NCBI GenBank assembly: GCA_020026395.1
Contig: JAHHQM010000003.1
Span: forward strand, 62,001-126,000
From: Alistipes sp.
GTDB taxonomy: Bacteria > Bacteroidota > Bacteroidia > Bacteroidales > Rikenellaceae
Length of the DNA stretch: 64,000 nucleotides
Direction of reading: 5' to 3'
The notes under the pieces are model-generated. The model was not told the origin of the DNA and made no database searches. It saw nothing but the letters and a program-made list of their open reading frames with translations. This document shows positions 33,260 through 44,821 of the stretch, piece after piece. The number at the start of each line of letters is the position of its first letter. Within the stretch, counting starts at the first letter, position 1. Both the position numbers and the translations under genes were made by a program.

Positions 33260-35692
33260 TTATTTTTTCAAAGCCAGTTCCAGCACATCTTCGTTGGTGC
33301 GCACGTAGTGGAACTTCAATCCGGCGATGTAGTCCGCCTTGATCTCGGAGATGTCCTTGCGGTTCTCCTCCGAAAGGATCAGATCGGTGATTCCCGCACG
33401 CTTGGCGGCGAGGATCTTCTCACGCACTCCGCCCACGGGCATCACGCGTCCGCGCAGGGTCGTCTCACCCGTCATGGCGATGCGATCCTGAACCTTGCGT
33501 CCCGTGAAGGTCGATACGATCGAAGTCACCAGCGTGATACCGGCCGAGGGGCCGTCCTTGGGAATTGCACCCTCCGGCACGTGGATGTTCAGGTCGTGTT
33601 TCTCGAACATCTCGGGTTTGATGCCGAGTTCCTTGTGGTGGGACTTGACCCATTCGAAGGCGATCGTGGCCGACTCCTTCATCACGTTACCCAGGTTACC
33701 CGTCAGGCTCAAGCCGCCTTTACCGGGTGTAAGGCACGATTCGATGTAGAGGATGTCGCCGCCGACCTCCGTCCAGGCAAGACCCGTCACCACACCCGTC
33801 ATGCCGCCGACCTCGTACTGCTCGTCCAGGAATTTGGGCATGCCGAGTACCTTCTCGACCTGTGCGGGCGTCACCTCGGGCGTATACTCCTCCTCGAAGG
33901 CGATCTGCTTGGCACGGTTACGCGAAATCTTCGCCAGGTTCTTGTCCAGAAGGCGGACACCCGCCTCACGCGTATAACCCCAAATGATCTTCTCGACGGC
34001 TTCGTTGGTGAAGGTCATCTGATCGTCCTTGATGCCGTGTGCCTCGCGCTGTTTCGGGACGAGGTGTTTCTGGGCAATTTGTATCTTCTCCTCCAACAGG
34101 TAACCCGGGATGTTGATCATCTCCATACGGTCGCGCAACGCCGGAGCAATATTGCCGATGTTGTTGGCCGTGGCGATGAAGAGCACCTTCGACAGGTCGT
34201 ACTCCATGTCGATGTAGTTATCGTGGAAGGTGGTGTTCTGTTCGGGATCGAGCACCTCCAAAAGGGCACTCGACGGATCGCCGTGGGTCGAAACGGTCAC
34301 CTTATCGACCTCATCGAGGATGATGACGGGGTTCGACGAACCGCAACGGCGAATGGTCTGGATGATACGACCCGGCATGGCACCGATGTAGGTACGGCGG
34401 TGTCCGCGGATCTCCGACTCGTCGTGCAGACCGCCCAACGAGATACGGCCGAACTTACGACCCAGAGCCGCCGCTACCGACTTGCCGAGCGATGTCTTAC
34501 CGACACCCGGAGGGCCATACAAGCACAGGATCGGGCTTTTGAGGTCGCCCTTCAGTTTGATGACGGCCAAATGCTCCAGAATACGCTCCTTGACCTCCTC
34601 CAATCCGAAGTGGTCGTGGTCGAGTTGTTCGCGGGCGCATTTCAGGTCGAGGTTATCCTCCGTGACATCGTTCCACGGCAACTCCAGAAGCAGTTGCAGG
34701 TAGGTCATCTGCACCGAATACTCCGCCACGGCGGGATTCAGGCGCTCGACCTTCTGAAGTTCCTTCTCGAAGGTTTCGCCCACCTCTTTCGGCCAGTTTT
34801 TCTTGGCGGCCTGTTCGCGCATCTTCTCGATGTCGTCGTCGGCACCCTCGCCCAGCTCGTCCTGGATGGTGCGCATCTGCTGTTGCAGGTAGTAATCGCG
34901 CTGCTGTTTGTCGATCTCCTGCTTGACCTTCTCCTGCAACTCGTTCTTGAGTTCGACGAGCTGCTGTTCGCGGATCAGGATCTCGAGCAGTTTACGCGAA
35001 CGTGCCAGAAGGCCGGGAGCCTCCAGAAGGGTCTGACGATCCTCGTCCGAGAGCTCGAGGTTCGAGCACACGAAGTTGATCATGCCGCGGTTCGAGTCGA
35101 TGTTCTTGACGGCAAAAGCTGCCTCCTTGGGAATCGACGGCGAATCGTTGATGATGCTCAATGCCACGTCGCGGATCGAGTCGATCAGAGCCTCGAATTC
35201 GACGTTATTGTTTTCGGGGTTCGAGTCGCGCAGTGCCGTGACCTTTGCCGTAAAGAACGGTTCGGTCGAAACATACTCCTCAACCTCGATTTTCTCCAGT
35301 CCGTTCAGGATGACCGTGAGGTTGCCGTTGGGCATCTCCAGGATCTTGATGATGCGTGCGGCCGTACCCACCTTGTACATGTCTTCGGGCGTCGGATCCT
35401 CCACCTCGCTCTCACGCTGGAGTACCGCACCCAGGATTCCGCCCTTCTGATTCACGTCGCGCACCAGATTGATGCTCTTGTCGCGGCCGACCGTGATCGG
35501 GGTGATCGCGCCGGGGAACAAAACCGACGAACGCAGGGTGAGGATGGGTATGATTTCGGGAATATCGACGTGCTCCACCACTTCGTCACCTCCCGTGACG
35601 ATGGGAATCACACGATGCTTGCCATCAAGCAAATCGGGCAACATATTCACGTCATCGACTTTGATGGTTTCAATTTTTTCTTTCTTGCTCAT
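33260..35692 (-). CDS. lon: ATP-dependent protease Lon
   Basis: This 810-residue cytoplasmic protease degrades misfolded and regulatory proteins. An N-terminal LON substrate-binding domain (about 40-240), a coiled helical region, an AAA+ module with Walker [10 protein letters not shown] (about 391-399) and Walker [10 protein letters not shown], and the C-terminal protease domain with KDGPSAGIT (catalytic Ser about 715) are all present. The start is the ATG at 35692 ([12 protein letters not shown]); the 25 codons upstream lack homology. It is divergent from valS with a 283-bp gap that holds a minus-strand -7-like box. Confidence 0.96.
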   Translation of the reverse strand: MSKKEKIETIKVDDVNMLPDLLDGKHRVIPIVTGGDEVVEHVDIPEIIPILTLRSSVLFPGAITPITVGRDKSINLVRDVNQKGGILGAVLQRESEVEDPTPEDMYKVGTAARIIKILEMPNGNLTVILNGLEKIEVEEYVSTEPFFTAKVTALRDSNPENNNVEFEALIDSIRDVALSIINDSPSIPKEAAFAVKNIDSNRGMINFVCSNLELSDEDRQTLLEAPGLLARSRKLLEILIREQQLVELKNELQEKVKQEIDKQQRDYYLQQQMRTIQDELGEGADDDIEKMREQAAKKNWPKEVGETFEKELQKVERLNPAVAEYSVQMTYLQLLLELPWNDVTEDNLDLKCAREQLDHDHFGLEEVKERILEHLAVIKLKGDLKSPILCLYGPPGVGKTSLGKSVAAALGRKFGRISLGGLHDESEIRGHRRTYIGAMPGRIIQTIRRCGSSNPVIILDEVDKVTVSTHGDPSSALLEVLDPEQNTTFHDNYIDMEYDLSKVLFIATANNIGNIAPALRDRMEMINIPGYLLEEKIQIAQKHLVPKQREAHGIKDDQMTFTNEAVEKIIWGYTREAGVRLLDKNLAKISRNRAKQIAFEEEYTPEVTPAQVEKVLGMPKFLDEQYEVGGMTGVVTGLAWTEVGGDILYIESCLTPGKGGLSLTGNLGNVMKESATIAFEWVKSHHKELGIKPEMFEKHDLNIHVPEGAIPKDGPSAGITLVTSIVSTFTGRKVQDRIAMTGETTLRGRVMPVGGVREKILAAKRAGITDLILSEENRKDISEIKADYIAGLKFHYVRTNEDVLELALKK

Positions 35693-35871
35693 AACAAATT
35701 TATTCGTAATGCTGCAAAAATCAACGCAGCTGGCAGACTCCGAAAACCGTTCGGGAAAGGGACTCAACCCCCGTTTTCACCGACAAAAAAGACATTTTAC
35801 GGCATAAAAAAGCCGTGGTTTCCGTCGTCCGTTATTTCGAATTGTAAATATACACTATTATTAATTAACCG

Positions 35872-35879
35872 CAAAGATA
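35872..35879 (-). promoter_or_regulatory. -7-like box, candidate lon promoter
   Basis: On the minus strand it reads TATCTTTG, matching TAnnTTTG, about 180 bp before the lon ATG. A plus-strand TATCTTTA at 35903-35910 may serve valS, and a short inverted repeat (ACGGC/GCCGT, about 35798-35815) lies in the presumed lon leader. Confidence 0.35.
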
Positions 35880-35975
35880 ACTAAATTTCGTTTAATTTAT
35901 TTTATCTTTAGCAGAATGTTCATAACTTTGTGGCTCAAAAATTTGTTTCGAACAAAAAGTTTAAAGCTAACAGAT

Positions 35976-38603
35976 ATGCAAATAGCGGATAAATACTCTC
36001 CCCGACAGATCGAGACCAAGTGGTACGACTATTGGATCAATCATCGGATTTTCCATTCGGAACCCGACCAACGCGAAGCCTACACCATCGTCATCCCGCC
36101 CCCCAATGTGACGGGTATGCTGCATATGGGTCACATGCTCAACAACACGCTTCAGGATGTGTTGGTGCGCCGTGCCCGCATGATGGGCAAGAACGCCTGC
36201 TGGGTACCGGGTATGGACCACGCCTCGATCGCAACCGAAGCGAAGGTCGTGGCAATGCTCCAGAAGAAAGGCATCGAGAAATCATCGCTCACGCGCGAGG
36301 AGTTCCTCAAGTACGCTTGGGAATGGAAGGAGCAGTACGGCGGTGTCATTCTCAAGCAGTTGCGCCAGCTGGGTGCTTCGTGCGACTGGGAGCGTACGTG
36401 CTTCACGATGGACGACATCCGCACCGAAGGCGTCATCAAGGTTTTCTGCGACCTCTACGAGAAGGGCAAGATCTATCGCGGTGTACGTATGGTCAATTGG
36501 GACCCCGCCGCCAAGACGGCTCTGTCGGACGAGGAGGTGATCTTCAAGGAGTCGCACGGCAAGCTCTACTACCTGCGCTATAAGCTGGAGGGCACGGATC
36601 GCTATCTGATCGTGGCCACGACCCGTCCCGAGACCATTCTGGGCGACTCGGCGCTGTGCGTCAATCCCAACGACGAGCGTTACAAGGATCTGCCGAAAGA
36701 TGCCCGCGTAATCGTTCCTCTGGTGGGTCGTTCGATTCCCGTCATCCGTGACGAGTATGTCGATATCGAGTTCGGTACGGGTGCCCTGAAAGTCACCCCC
36801 GCACACGACGTGAACGACTACATGCTGGGCGAGAAATACAACCTCGAGACCATCGACATCTTCAACAACGACGGTACGATCAACGACAAGGTCGGCATGT
36901 ATGCCGGCGAGGATCGTTTCGACGTGCGCCGCAAGATCGAGAAGGATCTGACGGATGCAGGCCTGATGGAGAAGGTCGAGGACTACACCAACAACGTGGG
37001 TTACTCGGAGCGTACGGGCGTTGCCATCGAGCCGAAACTCTCGATGCAGTGGTTCCTGTCGATGGACGATCTGGCAAAACCCGCCACGCGTGCCGTCATG
37101 GAGGATGAGATCCGTTTCGTGCCCGAAAAATACAAAAACACCTATCGCCACTGGATGGAGAACATCAAGGACTGGTGTATCTCGCGTCAGTTGTGGTGGG
37201 GTCAGCGCATCCCGGCCTACTATCTGCCCAAAGGCGGCTATGTCGTAGCACCGACCGCCGAGGAGGCTCTGACAAAGGCACGCGCAAAGACAGGCGACGA
37301 TTCGCTCCAGATGAGCGATCTGCGTCAGGACGACGACGTACTCGACACGTGGTTCTCGTCGTGGTTGTGGCCGATTTCGGTATTCGACGGAATCCGCAAC
37401 CCCCACAACAAAGAGATCGACTACTACTACCCCACCAACGATCTGGTGACGGGTCCCGATATTATTTTCTTCTGGGTGGCACGTATGATCATGGCCGGTT
37501 ACGAATACCGCCACGAGAAGCCCTTCAAGAACGTATACTTCACGGGTATCGTCCGCGACAAAATCGGCCGCAAGATGTCCAAGCAGCTGGGCAACTCGCC
37601 CGACCCGCTGGATCTGATCGCCGAATACGGTGCCGACGGTATGCGTATGGCGATGCTGATGTCGTCGTCGGCAGGTAACGACGTGATGTTCGACGAGGCA
37701 CTCTGCGAGCAGGGTCGTAACTTCGGCAACAAGATCTGGAACGCCTACCGTTTGTTGAACGGCTGGTCGGTCGATGCCTCGCTGGCACAGAGCGAAAACA
37801 ACCGTCTGTCGGTCGAGTGGTTCGAGCAGCGTTTCTCGAAGGCTCTGCGCGACATCGAATCGGATTTCGCTTCGTACCGCATTTCGGAGGCCGCCATGAG
37901 CGCCTACAAACTCTTCTGGGACGATTTCAGCGGCATGTACCTCGAAATGGTAAAACCCGCCTACGGTCAGCCCATCGACGGCAAGACGATGGAGGCAACC
38001 CGCGCGTTCTTCGATCAGATGATGCGTCTTTTGCATCCGTTCATGCCGTTCGTCACCGAGGAGATCTGGCAGGATCTCGAACCCCGCAAGGAGGGCGAAT
38101 CGATCTGCGTGGCACAAATGCCCCGTCCCGTCGAGGAAAAGGCTTCGGTACTTACGCGTTTCGAGCTGGCTGCCGAGATCATCTCGAAGGTGCGTAACGT
38201 GCGCAACCAGAAAAACCTACCGCAGAAGGAGGCCTTGACCCTGAAAGTCATCGAGGACGAGAACTACCCCAAGGAGTATGCTCCCGTCATCATGAAGATG
38301 GCCAACCTCAAGTCGATCGAGCTCGTTTCGGAGAAGGATGCCACCGACTCGGCATTCATCGTCAAGACGACGCAGTACTTCGTGCCGATGGCCGGAATGA
38401 TCGACATGGAGGCCGAAAAGGAGCGTCTGCAAAAGGATCTCGCCTATCAGGAGGGCTTCCTGCAGAGCGTCATGAAGAAACTCTCGAACGAGCGTTTCGT
38501 AAATTCGGCTCCCGAGAAGGTCGTTGCCAACGAGCGTGCCAAGCAGGCTGATGCCGAGGCCAAGATTGCCGCCATCAAGGAGCAACTGGCCGCATTGAAC
38601 TAA
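35976..38603 (+). CDS. valS: Valyl-tRNA synthetase
   Basis: This 875-residue class I aminoacyl-tRNA synthetase charges tRNA-Val. [16 protein letters not shown] (about 42-57) contains the HIGH motif and [11 protein letters not shown] (about 530-540) the KMSKS motif. The editing CP1 domain lies between, with [16 protein letters not shown]-terminal anticodon-binding region and terminal coiled coil ([15 protein letters not shown]) complete the usual ValS layout. The start is the ATG at 35976 ([13 protein letters not shown]); an in-frame ATG 20 codons upstream overlaps the promoter region. Confidence 0.96.
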   Translation: MQIADKYSPRQIETKWYDYWINHRIFHSEPDQREAYTIVIPPPNVTGMLHMGHMLNNTLQDVLVRRARMMGKNACWVPGMDHASIATEAKVVAMLQKKGIEKSSLTREEFLKYAWEWKEQYGGVILKQLRQLGASCDWERTCFTMDDIRTEGVIKVFCDLYEKGKIYRGVRMVNWDPAAKTALSDEEVIFKESHGKLYYLRYKLEGTDRYLIVATTRPETILGDSALCVNPNDERYKDLPKDARVIVPLVGRSIPVIRDEYVDIEFGTGALKVTPAHDVNDYMLGEKYNLETIDIFNNDGTINDKVGMYAGEDRFDVRRKIEKDLTDAGLMEKVEDYTNNVGYSERTGVAIEPKLSMQWFLSMDDLAKPATRAVMEDEIRFVPEKYKNTYRHWMENIKDWCISRQLWWGQRIPAYYLPKGGYVVAPTAEEALTKARAKTGDDSLQMSDLRQDDDVLDTWFSSWLWPISVFDGIRNPHNKEIDYYYPTNDLVTGPDIIFFWVARMIMAGYEYRHEKPFKNVYFTGIVRDKIGRKMSKQLGNSPDPLDLIAEYGADGMRMAMLMSSSAGNDVMFDEALCEQGRNFGNKIWNAYRLLNGWSVDASLAQSENNRLSVEWFEQRFSKALRDIESDFASYRISEAAMSAYKLFWDDFSGMYLEMVKPAYGQPIDGKTMEATRAFFDQMMRLLHPFMPFVTEEIWQDLEPRKEGESICVAQMPRPVEEKASVLTRFELAAEIISKVRNVRNQKNLPQKEALTLKVIEDENYPKEYAPVIMKMANLKSIELVSEKDATDSAFIVKTTQYFVPMAGMIDMEAEKERLQKDLAYQEGFLQSVMKKLSNERFVNSAPEKVVANERAKQADAEAKIAAIKEQLAALN

Positions 38604-38618
38604 TTTGAAACTTACGAT

Positions 38619-38664
38619 CATCCCATCCGAACGGCCACGAGTCGCGTCGGGTGGGATGTTTTTT
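38619..38664 (+). terminator. Terminator of valS
   Basis: A 12-bp stem with one G-T wobble (38619-38630 with 38647-38658) is followed by six T residues. Confidence 0.9.
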
Positions 38665-38681
38665 ATCAAACGACACCCCAA

Positions 38682-39140
38682 ATGCCGCAAATCACCATCT
38701 ATACCGACGGATCTTCGCGCGGAAACCCCGGGCCGGGAGGCTACGGCATCGTCCTTTTGTCGGGACAATACCGCAAGGAGCTTTCGGCGGGTTACCGACT
38801 GACGACCAACAACCGCATGGAGCTTCTGGGCGTATGCGTCGCGCTGGAGCAGCTCCGTTTCGAGGGATCCGACGTGACGATCTACTCTGATTCGAAATAC
38901 GTCATCGACGCGGTGACCAAAGGCTGGGTTTTCAGTTGGGTCAAAAAACGCTTTGAGGGGAAGAAAAACGCCGACCTGTGGAAGCGTTTTTTGAGGATCT
39001 ATCCGCGCCACCACGTGAAGTTCGTGTGGGTCAAGGGACATGCCGACACGGTGGAGAACAACCGTTGCGACGAATTGGCCGTGGCGGCCGCCTGCAACAC
39101 CGCCGCCCTTCAGGAGGACACGGGCTATCAACCCGAGTAA
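38682..39140 (+). CDS. rnhA: Ribonuclease HI
   Basis: This 152-residue endonuclease degrades the RNA of RNA-DNA hybrids. All four catalytic acids are visible: D9 (YTDGSS), E47 (NNRMELLG), D70 (YSDSKYV) and D130 (NNRCDELA), together with the VKGHAD segment at about 117-122. GNPGPGGYG follows the first Asp as in E. coli RNase HI. The gene starts 18 bp after the valS terminator, so read-through or an unrecognised promoter must drive it. The length is normal for the family. Confidence 0.96.
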   Translation: MPQITIYTDGSSRGNPGPGGYGIVLLSGQYRKELSAGYRLTTNNRMELLGVCVALEQLRFEGSDVTIYSDSKYVIDAVTKGWVFSWVKKRFEGKKNADLWKRFLRIYPRHHVKFVWVKGHADTVENNRCDELAVAAACNTAALQEDTGYQPE

Positions 39141-39266
39141 GTCCGACTTTCCGTCCTGCAAGGCGTTCCTTTTGGGAAGAAGGATCGTCACAAAGTCGTT
39201 TTTTTGCATCAATTCACCCCAAAACCCACAAAAGAACCCCCGAAAATGCGACTCGGCAATCGAGAA

Positions 39267-39298
39267 TTTTATTTTTTCGCATTAAATACCTATCTTTG
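39267..39298 (+). promoter_or_regulatory. Promoter for ABC exporter gene
   Basis: TATCTTTG at 39291-39298 matches the -7 box and lies 35 bp before the ATG; a T-rich stretch near 39267-39271 is a weak -33 candidate. Confidence 0.45.
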
Positions 39299-39332
39299 AC
39301 GCAATTATTTGGTATAAAATAACCCTATCCGA

Positions 39333-41168
39333 ATGTTTAAGACCTACATGCGGCTTATCGGCTTCGCCCGTCCCGTAAAAAAATACGCCATCCCGTACTT
39401 TTTCTACTCGCTGTTCTATGCGTTGTTCAATTCGCTGACATTCGTGCTGATCATCCCGATCCTCAACACGATGTTCGACACGGCCGCACCCATGAATATC
39501 CCCGACAAGATGCCTGCGCTGGAGTTCAACCAGGAGTCGTTGGCCAATATGTTCTATTACACCTATTCGGTGGTATTCACCCCCTACTACGACCGCAGCA
39601 AGGTGCTTTTGCTGTTGGCCGTCATCACCATCATCATCAGTTTTTTGAGCAACCTCTTCCGTTACCTCGGTGCATGGACGATGGAAAACATGCGTACACG
39701 CACCCTGCAACGTATGCGTGACGAGATGTTCGCCCACGTGACGGACATGCACGCGGGTTACTTCAGCGACCAGCAGAAGGGTGACATCATCTCGAAAATC
39801 ACGTCCGACGTAAACGTCGTGCAGTTCTGCATCACCAACACGCTTCAGGTGGCATTCCGCGAGCCGTTCCTCATCATCGGCTACTTGTCGATGATGATCA
39901 TCATCTCGTGGGAGCTTGCCCTGTTCTCGGCCTTGTTCCTGCCGATCGTGGCGCTTCTGATCGGTTCGATCGTCAAGCGTCTGCGTCATCCGGCACGCAC
40001 CAGCCAGAAACGCCTCGGTGAGATGGTTTCGACACTCGACGAGTCGCTGTCGGGCATCAAGGTGATCAAGAGCTACAACGCCACGGGATACATCAAGCGC
40101 AAATTCTTCGACATCAACGCCGATTTCTCGCGTCTGACCCTCTCGATGGCACGCCGTCAGCAGCTGGCATCGCCCATGAGCGAATTTCTGGGTATTTCGG
40201 CCGTGGGTGTGATCCTCGTATTCGGCGGTACGCTCGTAGCCAGCGGCACGCTGGAGGCCGGAGGTTTCATCGCCTTTGTCGCCATCTTCTCGCAGATCAC
40301 GCGTCCCGTCCGCACGTTCATCGACCAGTTCGCCAACATCAACCAGGGTATTGCCGCCGGAGAACGTATCTTCACGCTGATCGATGCCGAGAGCGAAATC
40401 CAGGACAAGCCCAATGCCGTCAAGATGAACGGTTTGAAGGATAAGATCGAGTTCCGCAACGTATGTTTCTCGTACGACGGACAACGTGAGGTTTTGAGCA
40501 ACATTTCGCTCGAAATCAAACGCGGCGAAACGGTCGCTTTGGTCGGCCCCTCGGGAGGCGGTAAATCAACCTTGAGCGAGCTGATTCCCCGTTTCTACGA
40601 CCCGACGAAGGGAGAGATTCTCATCGACGGCATTTCGCTGAAGGACTATGCCCGCGAGAGCGTCCGCGACCACATGAGCATCGTTTCGCAGGATACGATC
40701 CTGTTCAACGACAGCATCGAAAACAACATCGCCATGGGTAAGCAGGGTGCCACGCACGAGGAGATCGTGGCAGCCACCCGCATCGCCAATGCCGACAAGT
40801 TCATCGACGAGATGCCCGAGGGTTACGCCACAAACATCGGTGACCGCGGTGACAAGCTTTCGGGTGGTCAGCGCCAGCGACTTTCGATTGCCCGCGCCAT
40901 TCTGAAGAACCCCGAAATCCTGATTCTCGACGAGGCCACTTCGGCACTCGACACCGAGAGCGAAAAGCTGGTTCAGGAAGCCTTGAACAACCTCCTGACG
41001 GGCGATCGTACGTCGATCGTCATTGCCCACCGTTTATCGACGATTTACAATGCCGACAAGATCGTGGTAATCGACCACGGCTGCATCGCCGAAGAGGGCA
41101 CCCATCAGGAGCTGATGGCCAAGAACGGCATCTACGCCAAGTTGGTCGAAATGCAATCGTTCGACTAA
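39333..41168 (+). CDS. ABC exporter, fused permease/ATPase (MsbA-like)
   Basis: This 611-residue half-transporter has about six transmembrane helices (ABC_membrane, residues ~20-330) and a C-terminal nucleotide-binding domain with Walker A GPSGGGKST (about 404-412), signature LSGGQRQRLS (about 509-518) and Walker B ILILDEATSAL (about 528-538). It probably works as a homodimer in the inner membrane. MsbA-like lipid A or other lipid export is plausible, since KDO genes are nearby, but drug or peptide export cannot be excluded. It is flanked by its own promoter and terminator. Confidence 0.9.
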   Translation: MFKTYMRLIGFARPVKKYAIPYFFYSLFYALFNSLTFVLIIPILNTMFDTAAPMNIPDKMPALEFNQESLANMFYYTYSVVFTPYYDRSKVLLLLAVITIIISFLSNLFRYLGAWTMENMRTRTLQRMRDEMFAHVTDMHAGYFSDQQKGDIISKITSDVNVVQFCITNTLQVAFREPFLIIGYLSMMIIISWELALFSALFLPIVALLIGSIVKRLRHPARTSQKRLGEMVSTLDESLSGIKVIKSYNATGYIKRKFFDINADFSRLTLSMARRQQLASPMSEFLGISAVGVILVFGGTLVASGTLEAGGFIAFVAIFSQITRPVRTFIDQFANINQGIAAGERIFTLIDAESEIQDKPNAVKMNGLKDKIEFRNVCFSYDGQREVLSNISLEIKRGETVALVGPSGGGKSTLSELIPRFYDPTKGEILIDGISLKDYARESVRDHMSIVSQDTILFNDSIENNIAMGKQGATHEEIVAATRIANADKFIDEMPEGYATNIGDRGDKLSGGQRQRLSIARAILKNPEILILDEATSALDTESEKLVQEALNNLLTGDRTSIVIAHRLSTIYNADKIVVIDHGCIAEEGTHQELMAKNGIYAKLVEMQSFD

Positions 41169-41188
41169 ACGTCAAGATTCGACCCCAT

Positions 41189-41236
41189 ACGGGCGGAAAT
41201 CCTCACCGAAGAAAAGGATTTCCGCCCGTTTTTTTA
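41189..41236 (+). terminator. Terminator of ABC exporter gene
   Basis: A perfect 15-bp stem (41189-41203 with 41215-41229) is followed by seven T residues. Confidence 0.95.
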
Positions 41237-41277
41237 TTCCCCGCAGTCGGTTTTAGGCCGGAGGAAGGGTCGAAAAA

Positions 41278-41310
41278 TTTGCAGTTTTTGCAAAATTTTT
41301 TGTATCTTTG
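41278..41310 (+). promoter_or_regulatory. Promoter for ileS
   Basis: TTTG at 41278-41281, a 21-bp spacer and TATCTTTG at 41303-41310 match the Bacteroidetes consensus; the ileS ATG follows 33 bp downstream. Confidence 0.6.
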
Positions 41311-41343
41311 CGTGTTTTAGGAAATTACGTTACACATCACAAT

Positions 41344-44300
41344 ATGAAATTCAACGAATACAAAGGCCTCGACTTGGCCGGTATCGCAGCCGACGTGCTG
41401 GAAAAGTGGGACAAGGACGACACGTTCCACAAGAGCATCACGACCCGTGAGGGTCACCCCTCATTCGTCTTCTTCGAGGGTCCCCCCTCGGCGAACGGAC
41501 TTCCCGGTATTCACCACGTCATGGCACGTACCATCAAGGATGTAATCTGCCGTTACAAGACCCAGAGCGGTTTCCGCGTACACCGCAAGGCAGGTTGGGA
41601 TACGCACGGACTTCCCGTGGAGCTGGGTGTCGAGAAGAAACTCGGCATCACCAAGGAAGATATCGGCAAGACGATCTCGATCGAAGAGTACAACCGCACC
41701 TGTCGCAAAGCCGTGATGGAGTTCACCGACATCTGGCAGGACATGACCCGCAAGATGGGTTACTGGGTCAATATGGACGACCCCTACATCACCTACGACA
41801 ACAAATACATCGAGACGCTGTGGTGGCTTTTGAAGCAGCTCTACGACAAGGGTCTGCTCTATAAGGGTTACACCATCCAGCCCTACTCGCCTGCCGCAGG
41901 TACGGGACTTTCGACCCACGAGCTGAACCAGCCCGGATGTTACCGCGACGTGAAGGATACGACCTGCACGGCACAGTTCCGCATCATCCACAACGAGACG
42001 AGCGAGAAGTTGTTCCACAACGTCGAGGGAGAGCTTTACTTCCTGGCATGGACGACCACTCCGTGGACGTTGCCCTCGAACACCGCACTGGCCGTGGGTC
42101 CCAACATCGAATACGTAAAGATCAAATGTCATAACCCCTACACCGACATTCCCCAGACGATCATCATGGCCAAGGATCTTGTGCCGTCGTACTTCGGAAA
42201 GAAGATGGAGGGCAAGTTCGAACTCACGGACGAGCACTGGAAGGGTTCGGAGTTGGTCGACATCCGCTACGAGCAGCTCATGCCGTGGGTGAAGCCGATG
42301 GGCGACGCTTTCCGCGTGATCTCGGGCGACTATGTAACCACTTCGGACGGTACGGGTATTGTCCACATCGCCCCCACGTTCGGTGCCGATGATGACCGCG
42401 TCGCCAAGATCGCAGGCATCGCGCCGATGTTCATGGTCGATCGTGCCGGAAAGAACCAGCCGATGGTCGACAAGAAGGGTCGTTTCTTCCTCCTGGAGGA
42501 TCTCGATCCCGAATTTGTGGCCAACAACGTCAATGTCGAAGCCTACGGAGAGTATGCAGGCCGCTACGTGAAGAATGCCTACGACCCCAAACTCACGGCC
42601 GACGACACCACGCTCGACATCGATCTTTCGGTTGCCCTGAAGGCCGAGAACAAGGTCTTCAAGATCGAGAAACATACCCACAACTACCCCCACTGCTGGC
42701 GTACCGACAAACCCATCCTCTACTACCCGCTCGATTCGTGGTTCATCAAGACCACCGCACTTCGTGACCGCATGATCGAGCTGAACAAGACGATCCACTG
42801 GAAACCCGAATCGACGGGTTCGGGTCGTTTCGGCAAATGGCTCGAGGGTCTGGTCGATTGGAACCTGTCGCGTTCGCGTTTCTGGGGTACGCCGCTCCCC
42901 ATCTGGGCTACGGAGGATTACTCGGAGATGCGTTGCATCGGTTCGATCGAGGAGTTGATCGCCGAGATCGACAAGTCGGTTGCCGCCGGTCTGATGAAGG
43001 AGAACCCCTACAAGAATTTCAAGGTGGGCGATATGTCGAAGGAGAACTACTCGACCGACAACATCGACCTGCACCGTCCCTACGTCGATTCGATCATCCT
43101 CCTCTCGAAGAAGGGTGAGCCGATGCGTCGTGAATCCGACCTGATCGACGTTTGGTTTGATTCGGGTGCCATGCCTTACGCCCAGAACCACTATCCGTTC
43201 GAGCACAAGGAGGAGTTCAAGACGATCTACCCTGCCGACTTCATCGCCGAGGGTGTCGATCAGACGCGCGGATGGTTCTTCACGCTGCACGCCATTGCCA
43301 CGATGTTGTTCGACTCGGTGGCATTCAAGAATATCATCTCGAACGGTCTGGTGCTCGACAAGAACGGCAACAAGATGTCGAAACGTCTGGGCAATGCCGT
43401 CGATCCGTTCAAGGTACTGGCTACCTATGGTCCCGATGCCACCCGTTGGTACATGATCTCCAACTCGCAGCCTTGGGACAACCTCAAATTCGACGAGGAA
43501 GGTGTCGATGAGGTACGCCGCAAATACTTCGGTACGCTCTACAACTCCTATTCGTTCTTCGCGCTGTATGCCAACGTGGACGGATTCACGGGTAAAGAGC
43601 CCGAAATTCCCATGGAGCAGCGTCCCGAGATCGACCGTTGGATCATCTCGTTGCTGAACACCCTCGTGAAGACCGTCACGGAGCGTCTGAACGACTACGA
43701 TCCCACGCCCGCCGCACGTGCCATCCAGGACTTCGTCGGCGAGAACCTCTCGAACTGGTACGTTCGTCTGAACCGTAAGCGTTTCTGGGGTGGCGGTATG
43801 ACCGACGACAAGTTGGCCGCTTACCAGACCCTTTACACCTGTCTGGAGACCGTTGCCATGTTGTCGGCTCCGTTTGCACCGTTCATCTCCGACCGTATCT
43901 TCTCGGATCTGAACGCCATGAGCGGCCGTCACACCGAGTCGTCGGTACACCTGTCCGACTTCCCGAAGGTGAACGAGAAATACATCGAGCCGAGCCTCGA
44001 GGAGCGTATGCAGCTGGCTCAGGACCTCTCGTCGATGGTACTCGCCCTGCGTCGTAAGGTATCGATCAAGGTACGTCAGCCGCTGATGAAGATCATGATC
44101 CCCGTGCTGGATCCCAACATGGAGCATCAGATCGAGGCTATCAAGGATCTGGTCATGAACGAGGTGAACGTCAAGGAGATCGAACTGATCCGCGAGACGA
44201 CGGGTGTCATCACCAAGCGCATCAAGCCCAACTTCAAGACTCTGGGACCGCGTTACGGCAAATATATGAAGAAGATCGCCGCTCTGACCGCACAGTTCAC

Positions 44301-44739
44301 ACAGGAGCAGATCGCACAGATCGAGGCCGCAGCCGAGACCACGCTGGACATCGACGGCGACAAGATCACCGTTACTCCCGCCGACTTCGAGATCACTTCG
44401 GAGGATATGCCCGGATGGTTGGTAGCCTCGGAAGGCAAGCTGACCGTTGCGCTCGACATCACGCTCACCGACGAGCTGAAGATGGAGGGTGTGGCACGAG
44501 AATTGATCAACCGTATTCAGAATATCCGTAAGGATTCGGGATTCGAGGTTACGGACAAGATCAAGGTCGAGATCGAAGCCAAGGATCTGGTTAAACCCGC
44601 CATCGACAAATACGCCGCCTACATCGGTCAGCAGACCCTTGCCGCAGAGGTCAAGTCCGAAGCCGAACCGAAGGGTCAGTTTGTGGTCGATTCGGAGATT
44701 GACGAAGAGCCGTTGCGCATCGCAGTAACGAAGTTGTAA
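41344..44739 (+). CDS. ileS: Isoleucyl-tRNA synthetase
   Basis: This 1131-residue class I synthetase charges tRNA-Ile. EGPPSANGLPGIHHVMART (about 40-58) carries the HIGH-type motif as GIHH, GWDTHGLPVE follows, and NKMSKRLGNAV (about 678-688) is the KMSKS motif. The editing domain lies between (LAWTTTPWTLPSN). The length and lack of a C-terminal zinc-finger Cys cluster fit the longer eukaryote-like (type 2) IleS, the class tied to natural mupirocin tolerance; that phenotype is inference. The start is the ATG at 41344; an in-frame TTG upstream lies inside the promoter. Confidence 0.95.
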   Translation: MKFNEYKGLDLAGIAADVLEKWDKDDTFHKSITTREGHPSFVFFEGPPSANGLPGIHHVMARTIKDVICRYKTQSGFRVHRKAGWDTHGLPVELGVEKKLGITKEDIGKTISIEEYNRTCRKAVMEFTDIWQDMTRKMGYWVNMDDPYITYDNKYIETLWWLLKQLYDKGLLYKGYTIQPYSPAAGTGLSTHELNQPGCYRDVKDTTCTAQFRIIHNETSEKLFHNVEGELYFLAWTTTPWTLPSNTALAVGPNIEYVKIKCHNPYTDIPQTIIMAKDLVPSYFGKKMEGKFELTDEHWKGSELVDIRYEQLMPWVKPMGDAFRVISGDYVTTSDGTGIVHIAPTFGADDDRVAKIAGIAPMFMVDRAGKNQPMVDKKGRFFLLEDLDPEFVANNVNVEAYGEYAGRYVKNAYDPKLTADDTTLDIDLSVALKAENKVFKIEKHTHNYPHCWRTDKPILYYPLDSWFIKTTALRDRMIELNKTIHWKPESTGSGRFGKWLEGLVDWNLSRSRFWGTPLPIWATEDYSEMRCIGSIEELIAEIDKSVAAGLMKENPYKNFKVGDMSKENYSTDNIDLHRPYVDSIILLSKKGEPMRRESDLIDVWFDSGAMPYAQNHYPFEHKEEFKTIYPADFIAEGVDQTRGWFFTLHAIATMLFDSVAFKNIISNGLVLDKNGNKMSKRLGNAVDPFKVLATYGPDATRWYMISNSQPWDNLKFDEEGVDEVRRKYFGTLYNSYSFFALYANVDGFTGKEPEIPMEQRPEIDRWIISLLNTLVKTVTERLNDYDPTPAARAIQDFVGENLSNWYVRLNRKRFWGGGMTDDKLAAYQTLYTCLETVAMLSAPFAPFISDRIFSDLNAMSGRHTESSVHLSDFPKVNEKYIEPSLEERMQLAQDLSSMVLALRRKVSIKVRQPLMKIMIPVLDPNMEHQIEAIKDLVMNEVNVKEIELIRETTGVITKRIKPNFKTLGPRYGKYMKKIAALTAQFTQEQIAQIEAAAETTLDIDGDKITVTPADFEITSEDMPGWLVASEGKLTVALDITLTDELKMEGVARELINRIQNIRKDSGFEVTDKIKVEIEAKDLVKPAIDKYAAYIGQQTLAAEVKSEAEPKGQFVVDSEIDEEPLRIAVTKL

Positions 44740-44821
44740 TCGCAAAAATAAATTTCGATTTATTTGGTTTTGTCATAACTATTTTTTAATTTTACCAATA
44801 ACAATTAAATACCACACAGTT

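Noticed and set aside
33308..35884. 858-codon plus-strand frame opposite lon
   Set aside because: Antisense shadow of lon: leucine/arginine/aspartate-rich, no motif, while lon has complete AAA+ and Ser-Lys protease motifs.
35693..35975. Riboswitch or T-box upstream of valS
   Set aside because: No T-box sequence or specifier structure is visible and T-boxes are not expected in Bacteroidetes; only short inverted repeats and promoter-like boxes are seen.
36282..38117. 611-codon minus-strand frame opposite valS
   Set aside because: Antisense shadow without recognisable domain.
39141..39332. tRNA or small RNA gene between rnhA and the ABC exporter
   Set aside because: No cloverleaf, no CCA end and no terminator; only a promoter-like box near the right end.
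41461..44745. 1094-codon minus-strand frame opposite ileS
   Set aside because: Antisense shadow; the plus strand carries the full synthetase with HIGH and KMSKS motifs.
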